DNA from: Streptomyces nigra
GTDB taxonomy: Bacteria; Actinomycetota; Actinomycetes; Streptomycetales; Streptomycetaceae
Direction of reading: 5' to 3'
Length of the DNA stretch: 64,000 nt
Assembly (NCBI RefSeq): GCF_003074055.1
Contig: NZ_CP029043.1
Location: 2,162,501-2,226,500 of the forward strand
Positions 16,935 to 26,794 of the stretch are shown here, one piece after another (the stretch's first letter is position 1; each line of letters starts with the position of its first letter). The notes beneath the pieces are model-generated. The model was not told where the DNA came from and did no database searches. It saw only the letters and a program-made list of their open reading frames with translations. The translations under genes and the position numbers were made by a program.

Positions 16935-17372
16935 TTACTTCTTGGACTTCGCGGCCTTGGGCGTCACCAGCCGGCTGCCGCTCCAGTCCTTGCCGACGCT
17001 GACGCTCTTGGACGCCGACAGCCCCGCCGTGGTCGCGGCTTCAGAGATGTCGCTGGGCTCCACGTAGCCGTCACGGCCGGTCTTCGGCGTCAGGAGAAGG
17101 ATCGAGCCACCCTCCTCGATGTACGTGGTGGCGTCCACCAGCGCATCCGTCAGGTCGCCGTCCTCGTCGCGGAACCACAGCACCACGGCGTCGGCGACGT
17201 CGTCGTACTCCTCGTCCACCAGCTCGCTGCCGATGACTTCCTCAATGGCCTCGCGGAGCTCCTGGTCGACGTCGTCGTCGAAGCCGATCTCCTGGACCAC
17301 CTGCTCGGGCTGGAACCCCAGCCTGACGGCAGGGCTCGTCCGCTCCTCCGCGTGGTCCGCGGTCGCGCTCAC
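16935..17372 (-). CDS. DUF3052 family protein
   Basis: 145 residues from GTG 17372; AGGAGG with a 7-base spacing decides this start over the longer open frame. The protein is acidic in the middle ([44 protein letters not shown]) and ends in a Lys-rich tail (PKAAKSKK). This is the DUF3052 family, conserved in actinobacteria beside aceE and ahpE. Function is unknown; the acidic, strand-rich core suggests a small regulatory or binding protein. It is divergent from aceE across a 363-base region. Confidence 0.85.
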   Translation of the reverse strand: MSATADHAEERTSPAVRLGFQPEQVVQEIGFDDDVDQELREAIEEVIGSELVDEEYDDVADAVVLWFRDEDGDLTDALVDATTYIEEGGSILLLTPKTGRDGYVEPSDISEAATTAGLSASKSVSVGKDWSGSRLVTPKAAKSKK

Positions 17373-17735
17373 GGGTTGCCTCCTGATCATGTCTTGGGAA
17401 TAACTCAGCCACGCGCGTGCGCGAAGCATTGGCCGTAGTCCACACGGGCGGGGCGGATCGCGCAAGTACCCGGCCGTCCGGACCGCCGAAACGGTGACGA
17501 TCCGGAACGTGTCACCGCAACTCCTGGCACGCGAACATGCCTCCATGGTGACGTGCACCACACCAATGTGCCCCCTTTGTGAGTTTGGGAACCCTCTAGG
17601 GGGTCTCGACCGTTGTCCGGACCGGCGGTTACCTCGCAGTAAAGATGACGTCCGGCCCCCCGAGGTACACGATGGGGAGCGGTGCTGGCACCCAGAGTCC
17701 CCAGAAACACGGCCCTCCGACAGGTAAGGAACAGC
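17373..17735. other. intergenic region between the DUF3052 gene and aceE
   Basis: 363 bases with no supportable gene. It must hold two divergent promoters. A near-palindrome ACCCTCTAGGGGGT at 17591-17604 is the only clear dyad and is a candidate operator for aceE. A TAAAGA at 17640 with a TTGTCC at 17613 is a weak aceE promoter candidate with poor spacing. Nothing else stands out. Confidence 0.5.
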
Positions 17736-20483
17736 GTGGCTTCCGGTTCAGATCGCAACCCGATCATCATTGGCGGCCTTCCGAGTCAGGTTCCTGACTT
17801 CGATCCCGAGGAAACCCAGGAGTGGCTCGACTCGCTCGACGCCGCCGTGGACGAGCGCGGCCGGGAGCGGGCCCGGTACCTGATGCTGCGCCTGATCGAG
17901 CGGGCCCGCGAGAAGCGCGTCGCCGTGCCCGAGATGCGCAGCACGGACTACGTCAACACGATCGCCACCAAGGACGAGCCGTTCTTCCCGGGCAACGAGG
18001 AGATCGAGCGCCGCATCCTGAACGCCACCCGGTGGAACGCCGCGGTGATGGTGTCCCGGGCCCAGCGCCCCGGCATCGGCGTCGGCGGCCACATCGCCAC
18101 GTTCGCCTCCTCCGCCTCGCTCTACGACGTCGGCTTCAACCACTTCTTCCGCGGCAAGGACGAGGGCGACGGCGGCGACCAGGTCTTCTTCCAGGGGCAC
18201 GCCTCCCCGGGCATCTACGCCCGCGCCTACCTGCTGGACCGTCTCAGCGAGCAGAACCTGGACGCGTTCCGCCAGGAGAAGTCCAAGGCGCCGCACGGCC
18301 TGTCGTCGTACCCGCACCCCCGGCTGATGCCGGACTTCTGGGAGTTCCCGACCGTGTCCATGGGCCTCGGCCCGATCGGCGCGATCTACCAGGCGCGGAT
18401 GAACCGCTACATGGAGGCGCGCGGCATCGCGGACACCGCCAAGTCGCATGTGTGGGCGTTCCTCGGCGACGGCGAGATGGACGAGCCGGAGTCGCTGGGC
18501 CAGCTGTCCATCGCCGCGCGCGAGAGCCTGGACAACCTGACGTTCGTGGTGAACTGCAATCTGCAGCGCCTCGACGGCCCCGTCCGGGGCAACGGCAAGG
18601 TCATCCAGGAGCTGGAGTCGATCTTCCGCGGCGCCGGCTGGAACGTGATCAAGCTGATCTGGGACCGCTCGTGGGACCCGCTGCTCGCGCAGGACCGCGA
18701 CGGCATCCTGGTCAACAAGATGAACACCACGCCGGACGGCCAGTTCCAGACGTACGCCACCGAGACCGGCGCGTACATCCGCGAGCACTTCTTCGGCGAC
18801 GACCAGCGGCTGCGCGCCATGGTCGAAGGCATGACCGACGACCAGATCCTGCACCTGGGGCGCGGCGGTCACGACCACCGGAAGATCTTCGCGGCGTTCT
18901 CGGCGGCCAAGGCGCACAAGGGTCAGCCGACGGTGATCCTCGCCAAGACGATCAAGGGCTGGACCCTCGGCCCCAACTTCGAGGGCCGCAACGCCACGCA
19001 CCAGATGAAGAAGCTGACGGTCGACGACCTCAAGCGATTCCGCGACCGGCTGCATCTGCCGATCGCCGACAGGGAGCTGGAGAGCGGGCTCCCGCCGTAC
19101 TACCACCCGGGGCGCGACTCCGAGGAGATCCAGTACATGCACGACCGCCGCCGGAGCCTCGGCGGTTATGTGCCCACCCGGGTCGTGCGGTCCAAGCCGC
19201 TGGCCCTGCCGGACGACAAGACGTACGCGACCGTGAAGAAGGGCTCCGGTCAGCAGTCGATCGCCACGACCATGGCGTTCGTCCGGCTGCTGAAGGACCT
19301 CATGCGGGACAAGGAGCTCGGCAGGCGGTTCGTGCTGATCGCGCCGGACGAGTACCGCACGTTCGGCATGGACTCGTTCTTCCCGAGCGCGAAGATCTAC
19401 AACCCGCTCGGGCAGCAGTACGAGGCGGTCGACCGCGATCTGCTGCTCGCCTACAAGGAGTCGCCGCAGGGCCAGATGCTGCACGACGGCATCTCGGAGG
19501 CGGGCTGCACCGCCTCCCTGATCGCGGCGGGCTCGGCCTACGCCACCCACGGCGAGCCGCTGATCCCGGTGTACGTCTTCTACTCGATGTTCGGTTTCCA
19601 GCGCACCGGTGACCAGTTCTGGCAGATGGCCGACCAGCTGGCGCGCGGTTTCGTCCTGGGCGCCACCGCCGGGCGTACGACGCTGACCGGTGAGGGCCTG
19701 CAGCACGCGGACGGGCACTCGCAGCTGCTCGCCTCGACCAACCCGGGCTGTGTCGCCTACGACCCGGCGTACGGCTACGAGATCGCGCACATCGTCCAGG
19801 ACGGTCTGGGCCGGATGTACGGCGGCGACGCCGAGCACCCGCACGGCGAGGACGTCTTCTACTACCTCACCGTCTACAACGAGCCGATCCAGCACCCGGC
19901 CGAGCCGGCGGACGTCGATGTCGAGGGCATCCTCAAGGGCGTGTACCGGCTGAGCCAGGGCGCCTCCGGCGCGGTGCCGGCGCAGATCATGGCGTCCGGT
20001 GTGGCCGTGCCGTGGGCCCTGGAGGCGCAGAAGATCCTCGCCGAGGAGTGGAACGTCAAGGCGGACGTCTGGTCGGCGACCTCCTGGAACGAACTGCGGC
20101 GCGAGGCGGTGGCCTGCGAGGAGCACAACCTGCTGCACCCGGAGGAGGAGCAGCGCGTGCCGTACGTGACGCGCAAGCTCACCGGCGCGGAGGGGCCGTT
20201 CGTGGCCGTCTCCGACTGGATGCGGGCGGTGCCGGACCAGATCGCGCGCTGGGTGCCGGGCACGTACCAGTCGCTGGGGGCCGACGGCTTCGGCTTCGCG
20301 GACACGCGCGGTGCGGCGCGGCGGTTCTTCCACATCGACGCGCACTCGATCGTGCTGGCGGTGCTCACCGAGCTGGCGAAGGAGGGCAAGGTGGACCGCT
20401 CGGCCCTGAAGCAGGCGATCGACCGGTACCAGCTGCTCGACGTGTCGGCGGCGGACCCGGGCGCGGCCGGCGGCGACGCCTAG
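17736..20483 (+). CDS. aceE: pyruvate dehydrogenase E1 component, homodimeric
   Basis: 915 residues from GTG 17736, with AAGGA just upstream; the open frame extends back without a good ribosome site. It is the AceE-type single-chain E1, the usual length. The thiamine diphosphate region [10 protein letters not shown] is near 245-254 and [12 protein letters not shown] near 274-285, with the preceding [24 protein letters not shown] block typical of AceE. It decarboxylates pyruvate and passes the acetyl group to the lipoyl E2, giving acetyl-CoA. It corresponds to S. coelicolor SCO2371 (aceE1) by gene context. A very long hairpin follows the stop. Confidence 0.97.
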   Translation: MASGSDRNPIIIGGLPSQVPDFDPEETQEWLDSLDAAVDERGRERARYLMLRLIERAREKRVAVPEMRSTDYVNTIATKDEPFFPGNEEIERRILNATRWNAAVMVSRAQRPGIGVGGHIATFASSASLYDVGFNHFFRGKDEGDGGDQVFFQGHASPGIYARAYLLDRLSEQNLDAFRQEKSKAPHGLSSYPHPRLMPDFWEFPTVSMGLGPIGAIYQARMNRYMEARGIADTAKSHVWAFLGDGEMDEPESLGQLSIAARESLDNLTFVVNCNLQRLDGPVRGNGKVIQELESIFRGAGWNVIKLIWDRSWDPLLAQDRDGILVNKMNTTPDGQFQTYATETGAYIREHFFGDDQRLRAMVEGMTDDQILHLGRGGHDHRKIFAAFSAAKAHKGQPTVILAKTIKGWTLGPNFEGRNATHQMKKLTVDDLKRFRDRLHLPIADRELESGLPPYYHPGRDSEEIQYMHDRRRSLGGYVPTRVVRSKPLALPDDKTYATVKKGSGQQSIATTMAFVRLLKDLMRDKELGRRFVLIAPDEYRTFGMDSFFPSAKIYNPLGQQYEAVDRDLLLAYKESPQGQMLHDGISEAGCTASLIAAGSAYATHGEPLIPVYVFYSMFGFQRTGDQFWQMADQLARGFVLGATAGRTTLTGEGLQHADGHSQLLASTNPGCVAYDPAYGYEIAHIVQDGLGRMYGGDAEHPHGEDVFYYLTVYNEPIQHPAEPADVDVEGILKGVYRLSQGASGAVPAQIMASGVAVPWALEAQKILAEEWNVKADVWSATSWNELRREAVACEEHNLLHPEEEQRVPYVTRKLTGAEGPFVAVSDWMRAVPDQIARWVPGTYQSLGADGFGFADTRGAARRFFHIDAHSIVLAVLTELAKEGKVDRSALKQAIDRYQLLDVSAADPGAAGGDA

Positions 20484-20494
20484 GCAGGACGGAG

Positions 20495-20545
20495 CGACGG
20501 GGTGGGGCGCTCCGCGGATGATCCGCGGAGCGCCCCACCCCGTCG
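20495..20545 (+). terminator. long hairpin after aceE
   Basis: Bases 20495-20517 pair with 20523-20545 in a 23-bp perfect stem, closing on a 5-base ATGAT centre. It starts 12 bases after the aceE stop. Strong intrinsic-type terminator without a T tract, as is common in Streptomyces. Confidence 0.85.
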
Positions 20546-20631
20546 TCATGTGCTGAAGATCAGGTACTGAAGGGGAACATCAGGGCGCCGGGTGACGCGC
20601 CGCCGTCGCCGTTCACCGCGGCGAGGGCGCG

Positions 20632-20937
20632 TCAGGCCAGGCCCATGCCCGGGGTGGCCGCGCCCGCCAGCCAGATGACCGCCAGCAGTGTGTCGATCGC
20701 GCCCAGGACCAGCGCCACCAGGGCGGGTGCCGGGCGGGCTCCCGACCATGAGCGGCCCATGGCCAGCCAGCCGCAGACGATCGCCACCGGGCCGAGGATG
20801 ATGCCCAGTACGAAGAATCCGGCGATCGCGCAGATGGCTCCGACGATTCCCAGCGTCGCGCGATCCGGCCCGGTCCGTGACCACGTCCGGCCACGTGAGC
20901 GGGGGTGCCTGCGCGTGCCGTGTCCGAAGCCCGCCAT
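20632..20937 (-). CDS. small membrane protein, DUF4190-like
   Basis: 101 residues from ATG 20937 with GGGAG upstream. After an Arg-rich N-terminus come two transmembrane segments (about 30-60 and 70-95) separated by MGRSWSGARPAP. The LGIVGAICAIAGFFVLGIILGPVAIVCGWLAMG pattern (split here by length limits: LGIVGAICAIAGFF then VLGIILGPVAIVCGWLAMG) matches DUF4190 domains of small actinobacterial membrane proteins. Function unknown. It stands alone between the aceE terminator and the MFS gene. Confidence 0.7.
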   Translation of the reverse strand: MAGFGHGTRRHPRSRGRTWSRTGPDRATLGIVGAICAIAGFFVLGIILGPVAIVCGWLAMGRSWSGARPAPALVALVLGAIDTLLAVIWLAGAATPGMGLA

Positions 20938-21140
20938 CGTCAACTCCCTGGTTCGGCGTTGGACTTGACGAGTAACCGATGCGGCGGACTTCATGCCCGC
21001 GCGGGCCGGACCGTCGGCGCGCCATCCCCCTCCGGCAGCGCGCCGCTGGCCGCGGTCACCCTCCCCCACGGCGTCCACCTGCCCGTGGACCGTGCCGTAC
21101 GGAGGGCTTGACTTACTGTCACCCGAGGCGCCGGACGACG

Positions 21141-21197
21141 GGAGGGATCCGCGGCGGTTGTCACCCTGATGAGGGAACTCCCGCCGCGAACCCCTCC
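21141..21197 (-). terminator. hairpin downstream of the MFS gene
   Basis: GGAGGG (21141-21146) pairs with CCCTCC (21192-21197), and CGCGGCGG (21150-21157) with CCGCCGCG (21181-21188). A small CCCT-GATG-AGGG hairpin sits in the loop. It begins 11 bases after the MFS stop. Confidence 0.6.
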
Positions 21198-21208
21198 GTT
21201 CGCACGCG

Positions 21209-22828
21209 TCAGATGTGCGCGGCGCCCGCGCCCGCGCCCGCGTTCTCGCCCCTCTTGGTGAGGAAGGCGACGAGGACGGCGACGACGGCCACCCCGGCGG
21301 CGACCAGCGAGGCCGCGCTCATCCCGGAGATGAAGGTGTCGTGGGCGACATCCGTGATCTTGGTGGCGATGGCCTCGGGGGTGCCCGGGGGAACGGGGGC
21401 GCCGCCCTTCTGCACGGCCGTCGCCGCCCCTTCGAGCTGCTCCGGGGCCAGCGGCGGCAGTCCCGCGTCCGTCCAGTTGCCCGGGAGGTCGCTGTCGACC
21501 TTCGAGGCCATGACGGCGCCCAGCACCGCCGTACCGAGGCTTCCGCCGACCTGCATCGCGGACTGCTGCAGACCGCCGGCGACCCCGGACAGCTCCAGCG
21601 GGGCGTTGCCCACGATGACCTCGGTGGCGCCGACCATGACGGGGGCGAGACCCAGGCCGAGCAGGGCGAACCAGAGCGACATCAGGCCGCTGCCGGTGTT
21701 GGTGTCGAGCGTCGACATGCCGTACATGGCGAGCGCGGTGAGGGCCATACCGCCCGCGAGCGGGACGCGCGGGCCGACCTTGGTGATCATGGCGCCCGCG
21801 AGCGGGGAGCCGACGATCATCATGCCGGTCAGGGGCAGCAGGTGCAGACCGGCGTCGACCGGGCCCAGACCGCGGACACCCTGCAGATAGAAGGTGACGA
21901 AGAACAGGCCGCCCATGAAGGAGATGGCCATCAGGACCATCAGCACGACACCCGCGGACAGCGGGACCGAGCGGAAGAGGCCCAGCGGGATGAGGGGCTC
22001 CTTGACCTTCGTCTCCCAGTAGGCGAAGAACCCGAAGCTGGCGAGCGAGGCGATGATGAACGCCCAGACGCCGGTGTCGCCCCAGCCCCACTCGGGGGCC
22101 TTGATGATGGCCCAGACGAGACAGAACACCGCCGCGGACAGCAGGGCGATGCCGAGCAGGTCGAAGGAGCGGGGCGCGTTCTCCGCGCGGTGGTCGAGCA
22201 GGATCCACACGCCGAGCGCGACGGCGAGGACGCCGACCGGCACGTTGATGAAGAACACCGACTGCCAGTTGACGTGCTCGACGAGGACACCGCCGAGGAT
22301 CGGGCCGCCGGCGGTGGAGGCGCCGATGACCATGCCCCAGATGCCGATGGCCATGTTGAGCTTCTCGGCCGGGAAGGTCGCGCGCAGCAGGCCGAGCGCG
22401 GCCGGCATCAGCAGGGCGCCGAAGAGGCCCTGGAAGACACGGAAGACGATGACCATCGTGATGCCCTGGGACAGCCCGATGGCGGCGGAGGAGGCGGCGA
22501 AGCCCGCCACGCCGATGAGGAAGGTCTGGCGGTGCCCGAAGCGGTCGCCGAGCTTGCCGGCGGTGATCAGCGAGACGGCCAGCGCGAGGAAGTACGCGTT
22601 GGTGATCCACTGCAGATCGGACCAGCTGGCTTTCAGGTCGTCGCCGATGGCGGGGTTGGCGATGGCCACGATGGTGCCGTCGAGGGCCACCATCATGACC
22701 CCCACTGCGACGGTGATGAGCGTGAGCCAGGGGTGTCCGCGCATCCCCTTGGCCGACGTCGCGTCCGAGGGGACCGCCTGCGCGTCGCCCCCCGACCCCG
22801 TCGTGTCGATGGTGGTCTGACTAGTCAT
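21209..22828 (-). CDS. MFS drug exporter, DHA2 family (14 TM)
   Basis: 539 residues from ATG 22828. The DHA2 (14-transmembrane) features are clear: VALDGTIVAIANPAIGDDLKAS in TM1, GKLGDRFGHRQ after TM2, MVIVFRVFQGLFGALLMP, GWGIGASTAGGPILGG-type motif C (here MVIGASTAGGPILGGVLVEH), then WQSVFFINVPVG. The C-terminus is Ala/Gly-rich. Such proteins export drugs by proton antiport. A TetR gene is divergent with a palindrome between them, so substrate-induced derepression is likely. Substrate not predictable. Confidence 0.88.
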   Translation of the reverse strand: MTSQTTIDTTGSGGDAQAVPSDATSAKGMRGHPWLTLITVAVGVMMVALDGTIVAIANPAIGDDLKASWSDLQWITNAYFLALAVSLITAGKLGDRFGHRQTFLIGVAGFAASSAAIGLSQGITMVIVFRVFQGLFGALLMPAALGLLRATFPAEKLNMAIGIWGMVIGASTAGGPILGGVLVEHVNWQSVFFINVPVGVLAVALGVWILLDHRAENAPRSFDLLGIALLSAAVFCLVWAIIKAPEWGWGDTGVWAFIIASLASFGFFAYWETKVKEPLIPLGLFRSVPLSAGVVLMVLMAISFMGGLFFVTFYLQGVRGLGPVDAGLHLLPLTGMMIVGSPLAGAMITKVGPRVPLAGGMALTALAMYGMSTLDTNTGSGLMSLWFALLGLGLAPVMVGATEVIVGNAPLELSGVAGGLQQSAMQVGGSLGTAVLGAVMASKVDSDLPGNWTDAGLPPLAPEQLEGAATAVQKGGAPVPPGTPEAIATKITDVAHDTFISGMSAASLVAAGVAVVAVLVAFLTKRGENAGAGAGAAHI

Positions 22829-22840
22829 GTGTTCGAGGCT

Positions 22841-22853
22841 AGTGACAGTCACT
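22841..22853. promoter_or_regulatory. palindrome between the MFS and tetR genes
   Basis: AGTGAC-A-GTCACT is a perfect 13-base palindrome 12 bases from the MFS start and 41 bases from the TetR start. A third TGAC occurs in TGACAATTGAC nearby. It is the likely TetR operator and would control both genes. Confidence 0.6.
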
Positions 22854-22894
22854 GACAATTGACAAACCAATTCACAAGTCGGTAACTGACACAT

Positions 22895-23521
22895 ATGGAA
22901 ACGCTGCGCGAACGCAAGAAACAGCGCACCCGGGAAGCGCTGCTGCGGACCGCGCTGGAGCTCTTCACGACACGCGGGTACGAGGACACGACCGTCGACG
23001 ACATCGCCGACGCGGTCGAGGTGTCGCAACGCACGTTCTTCCGGTACTTCGCCGGCAAGGAGGAGGCCGCCCTCGCGCTCCAGGAGATGACGGAGACGCA
23101 CTTCCTGCAGGCGGTGCGCGAGCGGCCGGCCCACGAGCCCCCGATGGAGGCGCTGCGGCAGGCCGTCCTGGAGAGCTGGGACAGCCTCAGCGAGGTCGTC
23201 GAGTCGGTGGCGCCGGTCGAGGTGTTCCTGCGCATGTACCAGGTCATCGAGTCGACCCCGGTGCTGCTCGCCGCGCATCTGCGGCGCTCGCTGGAGACGG
23301 AGGAGGCGATCGCGCGGGTGCTGGCCGAGCGGGAGCGCGTCGACATCGACGCCGACCCGCGGCCGCGGCTGGCGGTGGCCGTGTTCGGCGGGGTGATGCG
23401 GCTCACGGAACGCCGGTGGAGCACCGGCGAGGAGGCGAGCCTCGACGCCATACGGGCGTTGACGGTCCAGTACCTGGAACAGGTGGGTCCGGCACTCACC
23501 GGGAGCTGGCGAACACACTGA
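22895..23521 (+). CDS. TetR family regulator, divergent from the MFS exporter
   Basis: 208 residues from ATG 22895; no clear ribosome site, so it may be leaderless. The N-terminal helix-turn-helix is TRGYEDTTVDDIADAVEVSQRTFFRYFAGKEEA, preceded by RKKQRTREALLRTALELF. The rest is helical ligand-binding domain without family-wide motifs. It most likely represses the 22828 exporter gene by binding the palindrome at 22841-22853, and itself. Confidence 0.88.
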   Translation: METLRERKKQRTREALLRTALELFTTRGYEDTTVDDIADAVEVSQRTFFRYFAGKEEAALALQEMTETHFLQAVRERPAHEPPMEALRQAVLESWDSLSEVVESVAPVEVFLRMYQVIESTPVLLAAHLRRSLETEEAIARVLAERERVDIDADPRPRLAVAVFGGVMRLTERRWSTGEEASLDAIRALTVQYLEQVGPALTGSWRTH

Positions 23522-23614
23522 GAAGATCGGCGCGTTCACGTCACCTTGATCAAAACGTGATACCCGTCACTTGGTTAACGCGAGACCCTCTCGTTCTCCT
23601 AGTGTGTCCTCCCA

Positions 23615-24832
23615 GTGACTTCCTTCGACACCACCCCGCAGCTGAACGTCCGGCGCGCACTGCTCGCTCTGGCCGTCGTGTTCGTGATGCTGGCGACCAC
23701 GGGCTGGACCGCTCTGCGGCACCATCGCGGTGCCGCGCCGCTCCAGGCGTCGATCAGCGCCTGGGAGCACGGCAGCATCGCCGGCCACCGGCTTCCGGCG
23801 GCGGACTCCCCGCCCACCCGGCTCGCCGCGTTCTTCGACTCGCTGACCGAGCACCAGCGCGCCCATCTCGTACGCCGCTATCCGCTCGCGATCGGCAACA
23901 TGAACGGCGCGCCCGTCGAACTGCGCTACCGGGCCAATCGGGTGGCGCTCGGCGAGGCGCGCGAGGTGGAGCGCAAGCGGGTGCACGACAAGGGACTCAC
24001 GCCGGACGGGCAGCGCGAGGCGGCACGCCGCGCCGAGCGCTTCGGGGTGCTGATGCACTCCGACCGCCGGATCCTCGCCTTCGACCCGGCCGGCACCGGA
24101 CGGGCCGCGGAGGTCTTCGGCGATCTGGAGCGGGCCGAGCGGGTCTCGGTCGTCGTCCCCGGCGTCGACACCGACGTGCTCACCTTCCAGCGCACGCACC
24201 GCGCGTACTCCGCGCCGGTCGGCATGGCCCGTTCCCTGTACGACGCCGAGCGCCGGGCCGCGCCCAGGACGCGTACGGCGGTCATCGCCTGGGCGGACTA
24301 CACCTCGCCCGGCGGTCTCGGGCTCGACTCGGCGACCGCGACCCGTGCCGCCGACGGGGCCGTACGGCTGAACGCGCTGGTGCGCACGCTGCCCGGCCGC
24401 TCGCCCGTCTCCCTGTTCTGCCACAGCTACGGCTCGGTGCTGTGCGGTCTGGCCGCACGCGAACTGCCGGGCCGGGTGACCGACATAGCGGTGGCGGGCA
24501 GCCCCGGCATGCGGGTGGAGCGGGCCTCGCAGCTGCGCACGTCCGCCCATGTGTGGGCGATGCGGGACGCCGACGACTGGGTGCAGGACGTGCCGTATCT
24601 GGAGCTCGGCGGGCTCGGGCACGGCGAGGACCCGGTGGCCTCGGTGTTCGGCGCGCGGGTGCTGTCGGCGCGGGACGCGAAGGGCCACAGCGGCTACTTC
24701 GAGCCCGGCACGGAGAGTGTGAAGAACTTCGCGGAGATCGGGGTCGGCGCGTACGAGTCGGTGCGGTGCGCCGACGGCACGGTCGGGTGCCGTGCGGGCC
24801 TGTCCGACGCCGCGTCGGCCGGACGCGCGTAG
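23615..24832 (+). CDS. DUF1023 alpha/beta hydrolase, membrane-anchored
   Basis: 405 residues from GTG 23615. An N-terminal signal-anchor (ALLALAVVFVMLATTGWTAL, about 15-34) puts the enzyme outside the membrane or secretes it. The alpha/beta hydrolase nucleophile elbow is CHSYGS with Ser271, and the strand before it is SPVSLFCHSYGSVLCGLAARE. DUF1023 proteins are predicted esterases/lipases; VPGVDTD before the elbow fits the oxyanion region. Substrate unknown. It is alone on this strand between the TetR gene and the DUF4429 gene. Confidence 0.82.
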   Translation: MTSFDTTPQLNVRRALLALAVVFVMLATTGWTALRHHRGAAPLQASISAWEHGSIAGHRLPAADSPPTRLAAFFDSLTEHQRAHLVRRYPLAIGNMNGAPVELRYRANRVALGEAREVERKRVHDKGLTPDGQREAARRAERFGVLMHSDRRILAFDPAGTGRAAEVFGDLERAERVSVVVPGVDTDVLTFQRTHRAYSAPVGMARSLYDAERRAAPRTRTAVIAWADYTSPGGLGLDSATATRAADGAVRLNALVRTLPGRSPVSLFCHSYGSVLCGLAARELPGRVTDIAVAGSPGMRVERASQLRTSAHVWAMRDADDWVQDVPYLELGGLGHGEDPVASVFGARVLSARDAKGHSGYFEPGTESVKNFAEIGVGAYESVRCADGTVGCRAGLSDAASAGRA

Positions 24833-24878
24833 AGACGGAAGGAATTGCGGTGTGCGCGGGGTGGGGACGGAGGAACAC

Positions 24879-25754
24879 GTGCCGCATACGATGAGCCGCA
24901 TGGGTGACGTACTGGCCGGATTTCATGCCGCCTGGGAGTTCGAGTCCGACTCCGTGCTCATCCGCTACGAACGGGGCCTTCGGACACCGAAGCTGTTCCA
25001 GGCGCTCGGGGAGCGCCGTGTCCCCTACCGGGCCCTCGCCGGCGCGACGCTGGCGCCGGGCCGGCGCGGGACCGTGGTGCTGCGCCTCGAACTGCGCCCG
25101 GGTGCCGATCCGTTGCTCACGGCGGCCGCGGGGCAGCTGAAGGAAGGAAGCGATCCGTACCGGCTGGTGCTGCCGGCCGAGCGCGAGACGCTCGCCGAGT
25201 ACTACCGCGACGAGGTGCGCGACCGGCTGACGGAGGACCCCTCGGCGGCCGAGGACTTCCTCGTGGGAGCGCCCGAAGTGCCCTTGCAGTTCAAGGCATA
25301 CGACGGCAAAGCGTCGTTTGACGGAAAAATAGTCCATTTCAGGTGGTTCTGGACCGGTGCGTCCTCGGCGAAGTGGAAAGCCGGCGACCAGAGCTTCCCG
25401 GTGTCGGAGCTGAGCGGCGTCGAGTGGCGCTCCCCCGAACTCTTCGAGGGGCATCTGCGGCTGCTCCGGCGCGACACCGCGCAGGCCCAGCCGGCCCAGG
25501 CCGACCAGGACCCGGCGGCCGTCGTCTTCGGGCTCGGCTACGGGCCGGTGCACGAGTCGCTGCCCTTCGCCGCCGCCGTGCTCGAGGCCGTGCGCCGCGC
25601 CGAACCGGTGACCGCGGCGCCGGCCGGGGCGCCGCGGCGCGATCCGGCCGACATCGCCGAGCGGATCCGCCACCTGGGCGAGCTGCACCAGGCAGGGCTC
25701 GTCACGGACGAGGAGTTCGCGGGCAAGAAGGCGGAGCTGCTCGCCGAGCTGTGA
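24879..25754 (+). CDS. DUF4429-SHOCT protein
   Basis: 291 residues if read from GTG 24879, which has GGAGG 5 bases upstream; ATG 24891 and 24900 are in-frame alternatives giving MGDVLAGFHAAWEFES. Two successive DUF4429 domains (about 10-115 and 125-225) lie before an Ala-rich linker. The final ~30 residues (IAERIRHLGELHQAGLVTDEEF, then AGKKAELLAEL) are a SHOCT domain, a short oligomerisation or membrane-association module. DUF4429 is a ligand-binding-like PH-type domain of unknown role. No catalytic residues are evident. Confidence 0.78.
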   Translation: MPHTMSRMGDVLAGFHAAWEFESDSVLIRYERGLRTPKLFQALGERRVPYRALAGATLAPGRRGTVVLRLELRPGADPLLTAAAGQLKEGSDPYRLVLPAERETLAEYYRDEVRDRLTEDPSAAEDFLVGAPEVPLQFKAYDGKASFDGKIVHFRWFWTGASSAKWKAGDQSFPVSELSGVEWRSPELFEGHLRLLRRDTAQAQPAQADQDPAAVVFGLGYGPVHESLPFAAAVLEAVRRAEPVTAAPAGAPRRDPADIAERIRHLGELHQAGLVTDEEFAGKKAELLAEL

Positions 25755-25780
25755 GCACTCCCGCTCCGGGGTCCCGGGTC

Positions 25781-26794
25781 CTACTCCCGGCCCGCGGACG
25801 TGAAGGACATGTCCGCGTAGCGGGTGCCGGACACCCGGTCCGCCAGCGGCTCCAGCAGGGCCAGCTCCGCCGCGTCCAGCTCGATCCGGGTCGCCGCCGT
25901 GTTCTCCTCCACCCGGGCCGGGCTGCGGGTGCCCGGGATCGGGACGACGGGCAGGCCGTGCACCTCCGCGCGCTGCTGGACCCAGGCCAGGGCGATCTGC
26001 CCGGCCGTCGCGCCCCGCGCCTGCGCGATCGCGCGGATCGGGTCGAGCAGGGCCGCGTTGGCCGCGGCGTTCTCGCCCGTGTACCGGGGCTGCCCGCGGC
26101 GGAAGTCGTCGGTGCTCAGCTCCTCGGCCCGGGCGAACGAGCCGGTGAGGAAGCCCCGGCCCAGCGGGGAGTACGGCACCAGGGTCACACCCAGCTCGCG
26201 GGCGGCCGGGACGACGCCGGTCTCGATGTCACGGCTGAACAGCGACCACTCGGACTGCACGGCCGCGATCGGGTGCACAGCCTGCGCCTGGCGCAGCTCG
26301 CCGGCCGTGACCTCGCTCAGGCCCAGCCGGCGCACCTTGCCCTCGCGGACCAGGTCGGCCATCACGCCGACGGTGTCCTCCAGGGGGATCTCCACCTGGA
26401 GGCGGTGCATGTAATAGAGGTCGATGACATCGACGTCCAGCCGCTTCAGGCTCGCCTCGACACAGCGGCGTATGTAGGGCTCGTCGTTGCGGATGATCCG
26501 CTTCGTGGGGTCGTCGGGGTGGATCGCCAGACCGAACTTGGTGGCGATCACCACCTCGTCGCGGTGCGCCTTGAAGAAGGGCGCGAGGAACCGTTCGTTC
26601 TCGCCGCTGCCGTACGCGTCCGCCGTGTCGTACAGCGTGACGCCCAGGTCCAGTGCCCGCTCCAGGGTGGCCCGGGACGCGTCCGCGTCGGACGGTCCGT
26701 AGGCGAAGCTCATGCCCATGCAGCCGAGGCCCTGGACGCCCACCTCGGGGCCGTCCGCGCCGAGGCGTGCCGTGCCTGCCCTGCCGTCGCTCAT
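25781..26794 (-). CDS. aldo/keto reductase
   Basis: 337 residues from ATG 26794. Catalytic tetrad Asp56, Tyr61, Lys86, His130 (DTADAYG, ATKFG, YMHR). The C-terminal NADPH-binding VPIPGTRSPARVEEN block is present. It reduces aldehydes or ketones with NADPH. Its start overlaps the stop of the upstream MerR gene by four bases (ATGA), so the two form one operon and the MerR protein probably induces it when its ligand is present. Substrate unknown; this group often handles reactive aldehydes. Confidence 0.92.
   Translation of the reverse strand: MSDGRAGTARLGADGPEVGVQGLGCMGMSFAYGPSDADASRATLERALDLGVTLYDTADAYGSGENERFLAPFFKAHRDEVVIATKFGLAIHPDDPTKRIIRNDEPYIRRCVEASLKRLDVDVIDLYYMHRLQVEIPLEDTVGVMADLVREGKVRRLGLSEVTAGELRQAQAVHPIAAVQSEWSLFSRDIETGVVPAARELGVTLVPYSPLGRGFLTGSFARAEELSTDDFRRGQPRYTGENAAANAALLDPIRAIAQARGATAGQIALAWVQQRAEVHGLPVVPIPGTRSPARVEENTAATRIELDAAELALLEPLADRVSGTRYADMSFTSAGRE

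Noticed and set aside
17748-20549. 933-residue open frame antisense to aceE
   Set aside because: It mirrors a well-conserved enzyme and is His/Arg/Val-rich and repetitive, as expected for an antisense shadow in G/C-rich DNA; no domain is recognisable.
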